Position numbers and translations under genes: made by a program. From a virus, in the IMG/VR virus record IMGVR_UViG_3300017598_000208, positions 1 to 34,502 of that record: 34,502 bases of DNA. One strand, given 5' to 3'. Below, one piece after another: positions 24,029 through 31,825 of this stretch (the first letter of the stretch is position 1; the number at the start of each line of letters is the position of its first letter). The notes below the pieces were generated by a model. The model made no database searches. It had not been told where the DNA came from and saw only the letters and a list, made by a program, of their open reading frames with translations.

Positions 24029-26182
24029 CTATCCTAAATTATCTTGACCAACTGAGGCCGATGGTTGTTCCACCGTAAGCCGTCTATTACCTTCAGCCTC
24101 TTGAGCCTGCTCCTGTGCGACTGCACCCTGAACCATGCTATTCGCCTGCTCCGAGTTCGGCCCCTGCTCAATCTGCTCCTGTGCAGCTTCCATAATATCA
24201 GTCTGCTTAACCATAATATTACGATCATCACCGGACAACGGAATGCCAGACTCAAGCTTAGTTTTCAGAGCGTCGATGTAATCTTTGTAAGCTTTGATCG
24301 TGCTGTTCTGAGTATCGACCGTTACCTGCAAAGTTTTCGCATCTTGGTTTTCGATGTCTGAAATCAGCTTTTCAGTCTGAATCTGAATGTTTTCAGTAAT
24401 GGCCTGCTGCTGAGGATCGGGCGCTTGTGGCTGGTTCAATCCTAACTCTTCAACTTCTTGTTCAGTTGGCTCAACGGTTCCTTGCTGAATATAAAGCTTT
24501 CTAACTCGTTTCGTTAACTCCTTACTTTCTAACACTGGAAGATCCTTAGCAACTAGATCCATCGCTATGCCCTCAAATAGCGGGCTAGTTCCTATTAAAT
24601 CAATCAACTGTTGTGCTGATTCCTGTCGTTGAGTTGCGAACGCCGGCCCCGTCTCTGCCACCACATCATATTTACCGAGGCTCAAATCATTAACAATAAC
24701 CTGCTCGCCTGTTTGTCTGTCGATCTCAACTTGATTAATGAATACCTGTTCCGTTTCACCATCCTGTGCCAATATTCTTACTTGCCGCTCTGTGTCATAA
24801 ATCCTTGGGATTAAATCAATCAATATTTCAGCAGTATACTCAATCGACTTGGCTAGGTTATCGCTGAATATAAAGCTGCCCCTATCGCCTTGTCGTTCTT
24901 GAGCTTGAATTGCCTTCCCGCTTTTCAACTCTGGATTAGTGCCAATTGATGGTGGCTGCATTCCGGTAACGTGATACAAATCCATTGAAGCCTGTTGAAT
25001 CTGCTGAATGAAAGCTCCTTGGACTGCTGGCGCTCCCCCTCTTTGTGGCGCACCTGGTGCTTGAGGATCAGCATTGTATAGAAGGAATGGATTGTTCTGA
25101 GTATTGAAATTCTTTAACTGGGGGACGTGACCCTCTGCCTGCTTAGCTGTAATCCAAATAGGGTCTTTAGGCGTTAATGCTGCTGTTTCAATCGCTGCCG
25201 ATGTTGTGTAGTTGTAGATTCTGTTGGCGTCTTTGGCAAAACGAACTAAGCCCCTTGTAAATGTCTGGCTTTCAATATGCGATTGACGACCAAAACAAGG
25301 CACTAATGGAATGAATTTACCAGGAAACAGCTTGGCATCTTCCAGAATCCCGCTACCATCCATGAGAATCATTTCAATTTTATAACTTTTAGCTTTGCGC
25401 CGCTTAACTTCAGTTATGCCCTTTGCTGCCAGCTCATCGAGTATGGCCCCATCTTCATCCTCATTGATGATTCGACTATCAGACAGTAGTACCAGCGTTC
25501 GAGTAATTGGCGTCTTAACCCAGTACTCAGCAACCTTGACCGTATTTTCACCTATCCAATTCGCACAGGTATTGTTATTAAACTTCTCTTGTGACCAATC
25601 AGACATTGGAGAGTTGGGAAACCGCTCCTTGTGTTCTTCCATAGGCATATCTACGGTAACAAATGCCCACATTGAGTCTCTTCTATCATATTCTTTTGCT
25701 GCGTCATCAAACCAAAGCGAGGTAGTTGCTCCCTGCAATGGTTTAATCTTTATCTCTTGGTCGAATCCGTCATCGTCGAATTCTGTAACTATTCTCCAAC
25801 CACCATAACCACCGTTAACCACCTCATCAAACGCGCCATCGTAAGCATTTGCAGCTTTGCTATTGGTTTCGATATTTCGAATAAGCCCAGCTAATACTTT
25901 CGCCACTTCCTCGGATGACTGCCCACCACTAGGCCGGATTTTAATATCTGTTCTGTTCTGGCGCTGATCGCCTATCAACTGATCGACAGCACCAGCAACT
26001 CGGTTAATAGTGTAGCGAGGACGACCGGCACGCTTAGTTATTGCGGACTCATCCCATTGACCATCCTCAGTTTGCGCAAATTTAATATCTTCAACGGCTA
26101 ATCGTCGCTGTTCCTGCTCTTTGTTCTGGATGCGCTCAAATCGATCAAGTGCCAACCGATGCAATTCTTCATTACTTTTCAT
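24029..26182 (-). CDS. Portal protein, P22 gp1-like
   Basis: 717 residues (P22 gp1: 725). The N-terminus MKSNEELHRLALDRFERIQN leads to RYTINRVAGAVDQLIGDQRQ and IKIRPSGGQSSEEVAKVLAG, a segment conserved in P22-type portals. The central clip/stem region is followed by FTRGLVRFAKDANRIYNYTT and PPSIGTNPELKSGKAIQAQE. The C-terminus is a long Gln/Glu-rich helix matching the P22 barrel. It forms the dodecameric DNA channel. The ATG at 26182 has GGAG eight bases upstream and follows the terL stop by two bases. It ends in TAG. Confidence 0.92.
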   Translation of the reverse strand: MKSNEELHRLALDRFERIQNKEQEQRRLAVEDIKFAQTEDGQWDESAITKRAGRPRYTINRVAGAVDQLIGDQRQNRTDIKIRPSGGQSSEEVAKVLAGLIRNIETNSKAANAYDGAFDEVVNGGYGGWRIVTEFDDDGFDQEIKIKPLQGATTSLWFDDAAKEYDRRDSMWAFVTVDMPMEEHKERFPNSPMSDWSQEKFNNNTCANWIGENTVKVAEYWVKTPITRTLVLLSDSRIINEDEDGAILDELAAKGITEVKRRKAKSYKIEMILMDGSGILEDAKLFPGKFIPLVPCFGRQSHIESQTFTRGLVRFAKDANRIYNYTTSAAIETAALTPKDPIWITAKQAEGHVPQLKNFNTQNNPFLLYNADPQAPGAPQRGGAPAVQGAFIQQIQQASMDLYHVTGMQPPSIGTNPELKSGKAIQAQERQGDRGSFIFSDNLAKSIEYTAEILIDLIPRIYDTERQVRILAQDGETEQVFINQVEIDRQTGEQVIVNDLSLGKYDVVAETGPAFATQRQESAQQLIDLIGTSPLFEGIAMDLVAKDLPVLESKELTKRVRKLYIQQGTVEPTEQEVEELGLNQPQAPDPQQQAITENIQIQTEKLISDIENQDAKTLQVTVDTQNSTIKAYKDYIDALKTKLESGIPLSGDDRNIMVKQTDIMEAAQEQIEQGPNSEQANSMVQGAVAQEQAQEAEGNRRLTVEQPSASVGQDNLG

Positions 26183-26184
26183 GC

Positions 26185-27633
26185 TTACCACTCCGATACT
26201 GAGCTTAAATCAATGGTTTGAATTATTGGTGTTACCGACATACTCATCATAAGAGCATCAGCCATGTTTGGACTAGGTATTTTGTGTTTAGTCCACATTT
26301 CCTGCTTCGTCATTATCTGAATCATACCATTACCATTATGCTTTCGGGGGATTCGACACACTTCAGCCCGTAACTGTTCAATATTGGGTATGGATGACGA
26401 CAAACTGATCATTGACTCTGGATCAATATACTCATTTTTCACTACTGCTCGATATGTAGCATAGAATCTATCTCTTAGCATCCAGTAATATTGGGCACGT
26501 TTGTTTTTGAATGTCTGTCTGTTTGTCCTGCTCTTGTCCTGCTCGATTTCTATTCCAACAGGTAGATATGGTTCATCAGGCTCAGCAGGCGATTCGCTGC
26601 CTTTAAACATCGTATAACTGACACTCGTTCCGTCTAATGACTGCCCGACCTGTCGGCGCAAACTTACGCCTAGCCCGTCACAATCCCAATTGAACGTATC
26701 AGCACGATTTATTAATGCGTATTCTGTTGCCCAGTCGCAACCGTCATTTACATCGCCGTCTGTCTTTTCCTGAACGTCCAGAACGACAGAACCATGACGC
26801 AAACATAACCCTTTCGGATCGTTCCCAGTGTCAGATGGATCGTGTGAAACCATTCTAGCGCCCAAAGGCTTGAAACCCTTTTTGATATGGGCATCAATCG
26901 CAGCATCGAACCACTCAACCGGAATTATTGAGTTCTCAACCTCGTCATAATAATCCCCATCCCAGATATGCCGATACTCAGCAGGTGTAAGGTTTTTTTC
27001 GTCGTCGTTGCGCTCTTGCTCAAGCTCAGGAGGGAACCAAGGGTTATCACGCCAGTTTATTTGCACTACCATTAGCAGGTCGTCTTCATAATAGCCGCAG
27101 CGTTTCAGCTCACGCTCTGCCCTGGATAGGTATTTTTTGGCAACGGCATCATTCGTTGAACCTCGGTTCATTGAAATCCAAATTTCTGGCGCTTCACCAT
27201 CCTCAGCAGATGCGCTTGAACGTATTGAAGGCGTTAGTACTTTGAGGCTATTCTCACTTATTGATTCTCCCTCTTCAATCCATAGCCGTTTGACGTTGCC
27301 TATAGACTTGATTGAGGTAATATTTCTAGCAAGGCCCCTGTAGAATATCTCGCCACCGTTGGATGACTGGATTTCTTTCGCTTGAATCCCGAAGCCTTGA
27401 AGATTCATCCGCTGAATAGCTTCCTTTAAGTTCTCGTGTACCGAGTCATCTATTGAGTTCTGGAATTCACGAGCCGCACAAATACGCTCGCCCTGGTCAG
27501 CGAACATCAGCATAATATCACCGAAGGCAATACTTTTCCCGCTTCCCCTGCCGCCCACCGCTATCTTCACCCTCTTTGGAGTAGTGATAAATGGCAACAG
27601 CTTATCTACAATCCTTAGCTCAACTTTAGCCAT
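26185..27633 (-). CDS. terL: Terminase large subunit
   Basis: 482 residues (P22 gp2: 499). Walker A is GGRGSGKS (27-34), and the Walker-B-like LWIEEGES lies at 117-124. An arginine-rich motor segment follows (ISMNRGSTNDAVAKKYLSRA). The nuclease domain begins at ARMVSHDPSDTGNDPKGLCL with the acidic residues expected for metal binding. It translocates DNA into the procapsid and cuts it. The PBSX/P22-like character suggests headful packaging, which would fit a circularly permuted genome. It overlaps terS by 8 bases. Confidence 0.93.
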   Translation of the reverse strand: MAKVELRIVDKLLPFITTPKRVKIAVGGRGSGKSIAFGDIMLMFADQGERICAAREFQNSIDDSVHENLKEAIQRMNLQGFGIQAKEIQSSNGGEIFYRGLARNITSIKSIGNVKRLWIEEGESISENSLKVLTPSIRSSASAEDGEAPEIWISMNRGSTNDAVAKKYLSRAERELKRCGYYEDDLLMVVQINWRDNPWFPPELEQERNDDEKNLTPAEYRHIWDGDYYDEVENSIIPVEWFDAAIDAHIKKGFKPLGARMVSHDPSDTGNDPKGLCLRHGSVVLDVQEKTDGDVNDGCDWATEYALINRADTFNWDCDGLGVSLRRQVGQSLDGTSVSYTMFKGSESPAEPDEPYLPVGIEIEQDKSRTNRQTFKNKRAQYYWMLRDRFYATYRAVVKNEYIDPESMISLSSSIPNIEQLRAEVCRIPRKHNGNGMIQIMTKQEMWTKHKIPSPNMADALMMSMSVTPIIQTIDLSSVSEW

Positions 27634-28036
27634 CTTTTTTAGAAGTCACTGGATGGATGTGCCAATCGTTTTTGATCGTCTTACCGTTACTGGTTATATC
27701 CGTCTTGCTCTTATTATTATCAAATCCACCCGTGTAATCTGATAACGCCTTCCAAGCCGATATGCGAGCCGTTGGGCTTGAGTCGTCCTCAATACTAACC
27801 GCTTCCTTTAACAGCCCTCTGGCAACGTCCTCTGCTGTCACGATGGCTCGATTAGCCGCTTCGTGCATGAATTTTTCGATGAATTCAGCAACGTAAGGTT
27901 TCGTCAAGTTCTCACTAGCAATAGCCTTAGCTGTCTTCTTGCTGTAGCCCGCGCTAAGTGCGGCCTGTGTAGCATTGAAGCCATTGGTGACATACTCCTC
28001 ACAAAACGTCTTTTGCTTTCGCGTCATCTTCGCCAT
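27626..28036 (-). CDS. terS: Terminase small subunit
   Basis: 136 residues. MAKMTRKQKTFCEEYVTNGF followed by NATQAALSAGYSKKTAKAIA is the signature of the Terminase_2 family, with an HTH that recognises the packaging site. KPYVAEFIEKFMHEAANRAI and VTAEDVARGLLKEA continue the helical oligomerisation region. It recruits the large subunit encoded next. It starts three bases after the upstream stop. Confidence 0.93.
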   Translation of the reverse strand: MAKMTRKQKTFCEEYVTNGFNATQAALSAGYSKKTAKAIASENLTKPYVAEFIEKFMHEAANRAIVTAEDVARGLLKEAVSIEDDSSPTARISAWKALSDYTGGFDNNKSKTDITSNGKTIKNDWHIHPVTSKKDG

Positions 28037-28039
28037 AGG

Positions 28040-28354
28040 CTACGGTAATACCCTGAATCGTTCGTAATTAGTCTGTCTAATGTCGGAACTGGAAAAGGTC
28101 GCTTTTAGCTTCATTCTCCATTTGCCGGCATAGTCCAGGTCGTCAGCAGTCAATGTTGTATATTCTGCGTACTCATTAGCTAACAATGTCTCACCGTTCA
28201 CCGTTACATCAACAGCAGGGATTGTCGCCGTGAATTCTTTTGTGGCTCCCACTTCAGGTTCAGCATAAATGATTGCGCTGGTTGCCAGACTTATATCTTC
28301 GCCTAGATTAATTCTGAGAGGCTGTCCTATCTCGCCCTTGTTCAAATCACTCAT
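28040..28354 (-). CDS. Small beta-sandwich-like late protein (104 aa)
   Basis: Begins MSDLNKGEIGQPLRINLGED, then ISLATSAIIYAEPEVGATKE. TLLANEYAEYTTLTADDLDY leads to AGKWRMKLKATFSSSD, which reads like an immunoglobulin-like or carbohydrate-binding strand pattern. I do not know a family. It ends in TAG, so amber is an ordinary stop here too. ATGA coupling to the gene before it places it in the surface-protein cluster upstream of the terminase. Confidence 0.6.
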   Translation of the reverse strand: MSDLNKGEIGQPLRINLGEDISLATSAIIYAEPEVGATKEFTATIPAVDVTVNGETLLANEYAEYTTLTADDLDYAGKWRMKLKATFSSSDIRQTNYERFRVLP

Positions 28355-28593
28355 AGTTTGCCTCTTGTTGTTTTTCCGCTACCAAATGAGCCGCTTGCTG
28401 TCTCACCATCACCGAACGCACCTGACTGAATTAATCCATCTCCAAACACGCCGTTTGCAACCGCTCCTGTTGGTACTGGTATAGTCGGGGGGATAATAGT
28501 AGATATGTTATACCCTGCCGTCACCACAAAAGGGATTGATCCGGTAAATATTCCGTTTCCAAATCCTCTGAGCAATACCGATGAGATACTCAT
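28351..28593 (-). CDS. Small Gly/Phe-repeat protein (80 aa)
   Basis: The second half contains three near-decapeptide units, NGVFGDGLIQ, SGAFGDGETA and SGSFGSGKTT, preceded by a related RGFGNGIFTG. The middle is proline-rich (STIIPPTIPVPTGAVA). Regular GxFGxG units suggest a small beta-roll or a fibre tip, which is inference. The start overlaps the previous TAA (TAATG) and the stop overlaps the next ATG. Confidence 0.6.
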   Translation of the reverse strand: MSISSVLLRGFGNGIFTGSIPFVVTAGYNISTIIPPTIPVPTGAVANGVFGDGLIQSGAFGDGETASGSFGSGKTTRGKL

Positions 28594-29495
28594 TAGCTCG
28601 CCCTAGTTCTGCTAGTTGGCTCTGTGGCATCGTCTAGCGTGTAAGTTGCTGCCGTAGTGCTGCCGTTCAGTTTCTTAACTGTTACTGTTGTTCCGGCTAT
28701 GGAGAAATCACCGATACTCTGCTGAATTAAATAGATAGCCTGTGCCAAGGTTGGTGCTGAACCATCTGCTGCGTACGACTCCGCCATTGACGTAGTAAGC
28801 ACATCAGAAACGCTAATATCATTCAATGCCGCCACACTTGCTGCCGTAGCTGCTGAGTCCGTTCCTCGCATATCTGTATTTGTCGTCACTGTATCGACTA
28901 AATCAACATTAACTACCGCACCGGATAGCGTTGTAATGGCTCCCGCGCTAACAATATCAGTAGCCGCAACATCGTTTAGGCCGCTTATCTGCCCTGGTAT
29001 CGTTGTTGCTGTATCGGTTTCAATTGCGTCAATACTGGCCTGAGTTGCTGTAAGTAGATTCACCCCACTTGCACCAGTAATAATATCAAGATCATTTTGA
29101 GCAGTTGTTATCTGACCTGGCAGAGTCGTTCCGGTATCAACCAGTATAGCATCCACATTAGTATCAACTGTCGCCAAGGCCGAGGCAGTAGCCGCCAAAC
29201 TAATCTTGGTATCATTGTCGACCGTCTGAGGGAATTGGGTATAAACCTGAAGCGTTGCAGGGATCGCACCAGTTCCAGTAAACGTAAATGCTATGTGATC
29301 GCCATTTGTCTCTGCTTGTGTTGGTGTGTATGAATGAAAACCGTTACCCTCTGAAGCCGGAGCAGTCCCACCACCAGCGCCCTGTGTTCCACCGTCCACC
29401 GTTACCGCAACCGATACTGAGCCGGTAAATGCCGTCCCATCTGCTGCCGTTATCATTTGAGCGCCGATAATCTGGCTTGCAACATTCTTCTTCAT
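28593..29495 (-). CDS. Phage structural or receptor-binding protein (300 aa)
   Basis: N-terminal beta domain (QIIGAQMITAADGTAFTGSV, then HIAFTFTGTGAIPATLQVYT). The middle consists of repeating helical segments with the motif TTLPGQI/TTIPGQI, and MRGTDSAATAASVAALNDIS. The C-terminus (LAQAIYLIQQSIGDFSIAGT) leads to VKKLNGSTTAATYTLDDATE. This C-terminal cassette is very common in virion-associated proteins of metagenomic phages. It probably forms a trimeric fibre or neck structure, but the exact role is unknown. Confidence 0.68.
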   Translation of the reverse strand: MKKNVASQIIGAQMITAADGTAFTGSVSVAVTVDGGTQGAGGGTAPASEGNGFHSYTPTQAETNGDHIAFTFTGTGAIPATLQVYTQFPQTVDNDTKISLAATASALATVDTNVDAILVDTGTTLPGQITTAQNDLDIITGASGVNLLTATQASIDAIETDTATTIPGQISGLNDVAATDIVSAGAITTLSGAVVNVDLVDTVTTNTDMRGTDSAATAASVAALNDISVSDVLTTSMAESYAADGSAPTLAQAIYLIQQSIGDFSIAGTTVTVKKLNGSTTAATYTLDDATEPTSRTRAS

Positions 29496-29501
29496 TTTAT
29501 T

Positions 29502-30074
29502 TTACCCAATAATTGCATTAGATGACCCAGCCCATGCTGATTGAAACCCACCGCCACCACCAGCCACCACCTCTAAAATAGCTCCGTTACAGTAAGAAAA
29601 TACACTTACAATATCTTGAGATACACTCAATATGCCATCACCCGGAACAGTACCCGTAAAAACAACCGGCGCTGTCATTGCAGTAGTACTAGCAGATGCA
29701 ACGTATCGCTCTGTTGTTGCCTCAACCGTGAAATCTGTGTCTCTTCCGGTACTTCCTCGATGGCCTATTAGTGAAATGGTATAATCATCACCTGACGTTA
29801 GTCCGGTAATATCAAATGCACCGGCACCACTACCACCGTAAAAATAAAACTCCCATACCAGTTCTGGGAAATCATGCAACGCATTATCAGCAATAGCACC
29901 ACTCCCTGTCGCGCCAGTCCATGCTGTAGTAGAAGAAAATTCTACGCCTGCCGATGTAGAACCACCATCGTCCTCTAATGCCTGCGTCCTGGGTGCAGAG
30001 AAATCAGAAATTTTATTCCATCCAGTCGGATTTGTACTGCCGGACGTGCAAAAATTCAGATTAAATATAGTCAT
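29502..30074 (-). CDS. Surface / carbohydrate-binding-like protein (190 aa)
   Basis: N-terminus MTIFNLNFCTSGSTNPTGWN followed by beta-rich, Gly/Ser/Thr-rich sequence (DITGLTSGDDYTISLIGHRG). The C-terminus GGGGGFQSAWAGSSNAIIG matches a short tail (FQxAWAxxSNxII) that recurs in phage surface proteins. This suggests a jelly-roll carbohydrate-binding domain. The host ligand cannot be told from the sequence. It is coupled (ATGA) to the membrane protein before it. Confidence 0.6.
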   Translation of the reverse strand: MTIFNLNFCTSGSTNPTGWNKISDFSAPRTQALEDDGGSTSAGVEFSSTTAWTGATGSGAIADNALHDFPELVWEFYFYGGSGAGAFDITGLTSGDDYTISLIGHRGSTGRDTDFTVEATTERYVASASTTAMTAPVVFTGTVPGDGILSVSQDIVSVFSYCNGAILEVVAGGGGGFQSAWAGSSNAIIG

Positions 30075-30379
30075 AGATCATCAGCCCTGTTTAATGGTCG
30101 GTGCTTTGATCGTCTGTCTGCGACTTCTTGCCGCCTATCTGATTCTCGCTGAATCATTATCCTCATTTCTAGTCTGGCCTTTTCCGCCTGAATCTTTGAT
30201 TTTCGCAGGTGCGTAATAATCAGCACGATCGATAATATGCCGCCAAGCAGCCCGCCCAGTTTAGCAATATCTGCCGGTATCCAACTGAACCAGGCGCCAA
30301 TACCTGTGCTTGTCGTGCTAATAGCCACAACTGACGCCGCCTTAACATTAGTGGTTATGTCTGCAATTGTCTGTTGCAT
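30071..30379 (-). CDS. Membrane protein, possible holin (102 aa)
   Basis: N-terminal hydrophobic stretch VVAISTTSTGIGAWFSWI and a second one KLGGLLGGILSIVLIITHLR, followed by a long charged tail (KARLEMRIMIQRESDRRQEV). Two membrane segments and a charged cytoplasmic tail fit a class II holin, and it lies next to the lysis genes. It could be another lysis or virion membrane protein. I chose the ATG at 30379 with AGGA upstream; a TTG at 30385 would add two residues. An extended -10 (30412-30407) precedes it. Confidence 0.6.
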   Translation of the reverse strand: MQQTIADITTNVKAASVVAISTTSTGIGAWFSWIPADIAKLGGLLGGILSIVLIITHLRKSKIQAEKARLEMRIMIQRESDRRQEVADRRSKHRPLNRADDL

Positions 30380-30406
30380 AAGCAATCCTGCTGATTAGTT
30401 TTATTC

Positions 30407-30414
30407 AGTATAGC
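30407..30414 (-). promoter_or_regulatory. Extended -10 promoter element before the small membrane protein
   Basis: Minus strand TGCTATACTG with TATACT at 30412-30407, preceded by AT-rich TAATTATTT. No good -35 is seen 16-18 bp upstream. The same word occurs before the 123-residue gene (21876) and rha (32559), and a variant (TGCTAAACT) before the lysis cassette (31423). Confidence 0.55.
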
Positions 30415-30426
30415 AAAATAATTAGA

Positions 30427-30780
30427 TTATCGCCTTGTTATCCTGATGCCAAAACTGGTTAGGATCGCAACGCCTAGCCAGTACTGATAAAAGTCTGGCA
30501 TCTTCACCAGCGCATCAAATCCAGCTTCAATGTAAATGGCTCCACCTGGGATGAAACACGCTATTGCCGGAACCGATAGTATTACTGTCCAAAATTCATC
30601 TTTCCAGCTATGCGCTCCACCCTCCGATTGTATCCGCTCCCACTCTGCAATTTTATCCTATGCGCTAACTAGCCGCTCGATTTTCTGCTGCGTGATTTTT
30701 GTTTTGTTGTCGTTGCGCTTGCTGAATAGCGTAGTTATTGGTGAAATCAGTCCTGTAACAATATCACCGAATATGCTCAC
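30427..30780 (-). pseudogene. Holin-like membrane protein interrupted by an in-frame TAG
   Basis: Starting from the GTG at 30780, which overlaps the endolysin TGA (GTGA), the frame gives 40 residues (MSIFGDIVTGLISPITTLFS ... KIERLVSA). It then meets TAG at 30660-30658. Without that stop the frame continues for 77 more residues to TAA at 30429-30427. That continuation contains GGAHSWKDEFWTVILSVPAI, a second hydrophobic stretch WLGVAILTSFGI, and SFGIRITRR at the end. The SWKDE-WTxI-x-PxIxxFIPG pattern is that of a common phage holin-like family, and protein-like sequence clearly runs on past the stop. It may be a nonsense mutation, a read-through site, restart at the ATT codon after AGGATAAA, or a base error. 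Confidence 0.75.
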
Positions 30781-31256
30781 TTTACATAACGTCGATAATG
30801 AGCAACAAACTCGTCCGTTGTAGCAGCCCCCAGATGGGTGTTGTAGACTCTTTTGTATGTCTTAGCCAGACCTTCAACATCATCGGATTCAGGCAATGGC
30901 TCCGGGTCCATCCAGTATTTTAACCTACATAACGCCGTTGCAAGTCTCACATCAAAAATTATCGAACTGATTGCATGATGCCTGGGCGCTAGGATGTACG
31001 GCATTGCCGCATCAATGAACTTTTTTTCAATGTCTTTGTGAAGAGGTAGGTATCGATACATTATGTCATCTGCCGTCATTGGCTCCATTTGATATATTCC
31101 GATTGCAGGCCCTCCGCCTAGCTGTCTGACATATTTTCCCATCAATGACTCTTGGGCGCATGTTCCTAGCAGCAAGTTAACCGCTGATTCAGAATACATA
31201 TCCATTTTTTTTAGAGTTGGTTCGATGATGTGGTGTTTGAGCTGGTCGGAATTCAT
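30777..31256 (-). CDS. Endolysin, lysozyme-like
   Basis: 159 residues. LLLGTCAQESLMGKYVRQLG has a glutamate (E36) placed as the catalytic acid of lysozyme-fold enzymes, followed by GGGPAIGIYQMEPMTADDIM, the substrate-cleft segment. The C-terminal part GLAKTYKRVYNTHLGAATTD is conserved in this phage family, often annotated only as hypothetical beside holins. No signal peptide is seen, so release to the wall would need a holin. Bond specificity is unproven. Its TGA overlaps the GTG of the holin-like gene. Confidence 0.72.
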   Translation of the reverse strand: MNSDQLKHHIIEPTLKKMDMYSESAVNLLLGTCAQESLMGKYVRQLGGGPAIGIYQMEPMTADDIMYRYLPLHKDIEKKFIDAAMPYILAPRHHAISSIIFDVRLATALCRLKYWMDPEPLPESDDVEGLAKTYKRVYNTHLGAATTDEFVAHYRRYVK

Positions 31257-31480
31257 TATAAATCCTGATTGCTGAATAGGTTGCAGGGATCACGCCTGCT
31301 TTATCATCGATTAATCTTATTTGAGTCTGCGTCGACTGGCAGACCTACCAACTAAATTAAATTTTGGTTACAGCCATCATAGATTTAGTTGATTACGGAA
31401 CTCCTTATTGCCTGTTTAGTTTAGCACAATAATTAATCGTCACAATGATTGTACTCTTTTATTCATATCAGCTCCTTATC
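31257..31480. promoter_or_regulatory. Lysis-cassette leader with promoter and two hairpins
   Basis: Minus strand: TTGTGA, 16 bp, TAAACT (31423-31418, extended as TGCTAAACT) is a plausible promoter. The roughly 160-base leader contains GTCTGC/GCAGAC (31325-31344, 8-base loop) and GCAGG/CCTGC (31283-31299, 7-base loop). AGTTGGTAG (31353-31345) stands before the first. An 8-codon ORF (31466-31440) with a strong TAAGGAG site lies upstream of the promoter. The two hairpins look partly tRNA-like but do not make an acceptor stem. Confidence 0.45.
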
Positions 31481-31825
31481 CTAAAAAAAACTTGCTTCGA
31501 ACAACCCGCTTTGTTGGCCAAACATATTGCCCCCAAATGAGCGACTTCTTCTTACTGCTTCAGCCTGAGCATTAATATCGCCAGACCTCACTAGACTTTC
31601 ACGATCCGACAGTCTAGTTTTTTCTTTATGCGCTGCAAGCAACTCATCAATAGCCGCGTCGTCATCGATATACATTTTTTGTATTTTGCAGGTAAGTCTT
31701 AAATCTTCAAGCTCTTTAACCTGACTTTCAAGCTGTTCATTCCTGATTCTGTATATTTCAAGTTTGGCGTTCAAACCTGCAACTTTATCAATGTTAAAAA
31801 GTTTCCTTAGAAATTTAATGTTCAT
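31481..31825 (-). CDS. Coiled-coil protein (114 aa)
   Basis: Begins MNIKFLRKLFNIDKVAGLNA, then a long heptad-rich helix (KLEIYRIRNEQLESQVKELE) and an acidic segment (MYIDDDAAIDELLAAHKEKT). The C-terminus is different, Gly/Phe-rich (SFGGNMFGQQSGLFEASFF). It is probably a parallel coiled-coil oligomer; function is unknown. The start overlaps the Rha-like stop (ATGA), and the stop is TAG. Confidence 0.62.
   Translation of the reverse strand: MNIKFLRKLFNIDKVAGLNAKLEIYRIRNEQLESQVKELEDLRLTCKIQKMYIDDDAAIDELLAAHKEKTRLSDRESLVRSGDINAQAEAVRRSRSFGGNMFGQQSGLFEASFF

Noticed and set aside
24065-24361. Rightward 98-codon frame opposite the portal gene, and similar antisense frames across the late region
   Set aside because: They are shadows of well-supported leftward genes and lack ribosome binding sites and recognisable protein character.
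30427-30780. Genome-wide amber recoding as the explanation of the TAG in the holin-like gene
   Set aside because: ninB, tailspike, portal and the 104- and 114-residue genes use TAG as ordinary stops, and no suppressor tRNA gene was found in the window.
31283-31353. tRNA-Asp-like gene on the minus strand
   Set aside because: The T-arm loop lacks TTC, the anticodon loop would have 8 bases, the variable region is too long, and no acceptor stem or CCA end forms.
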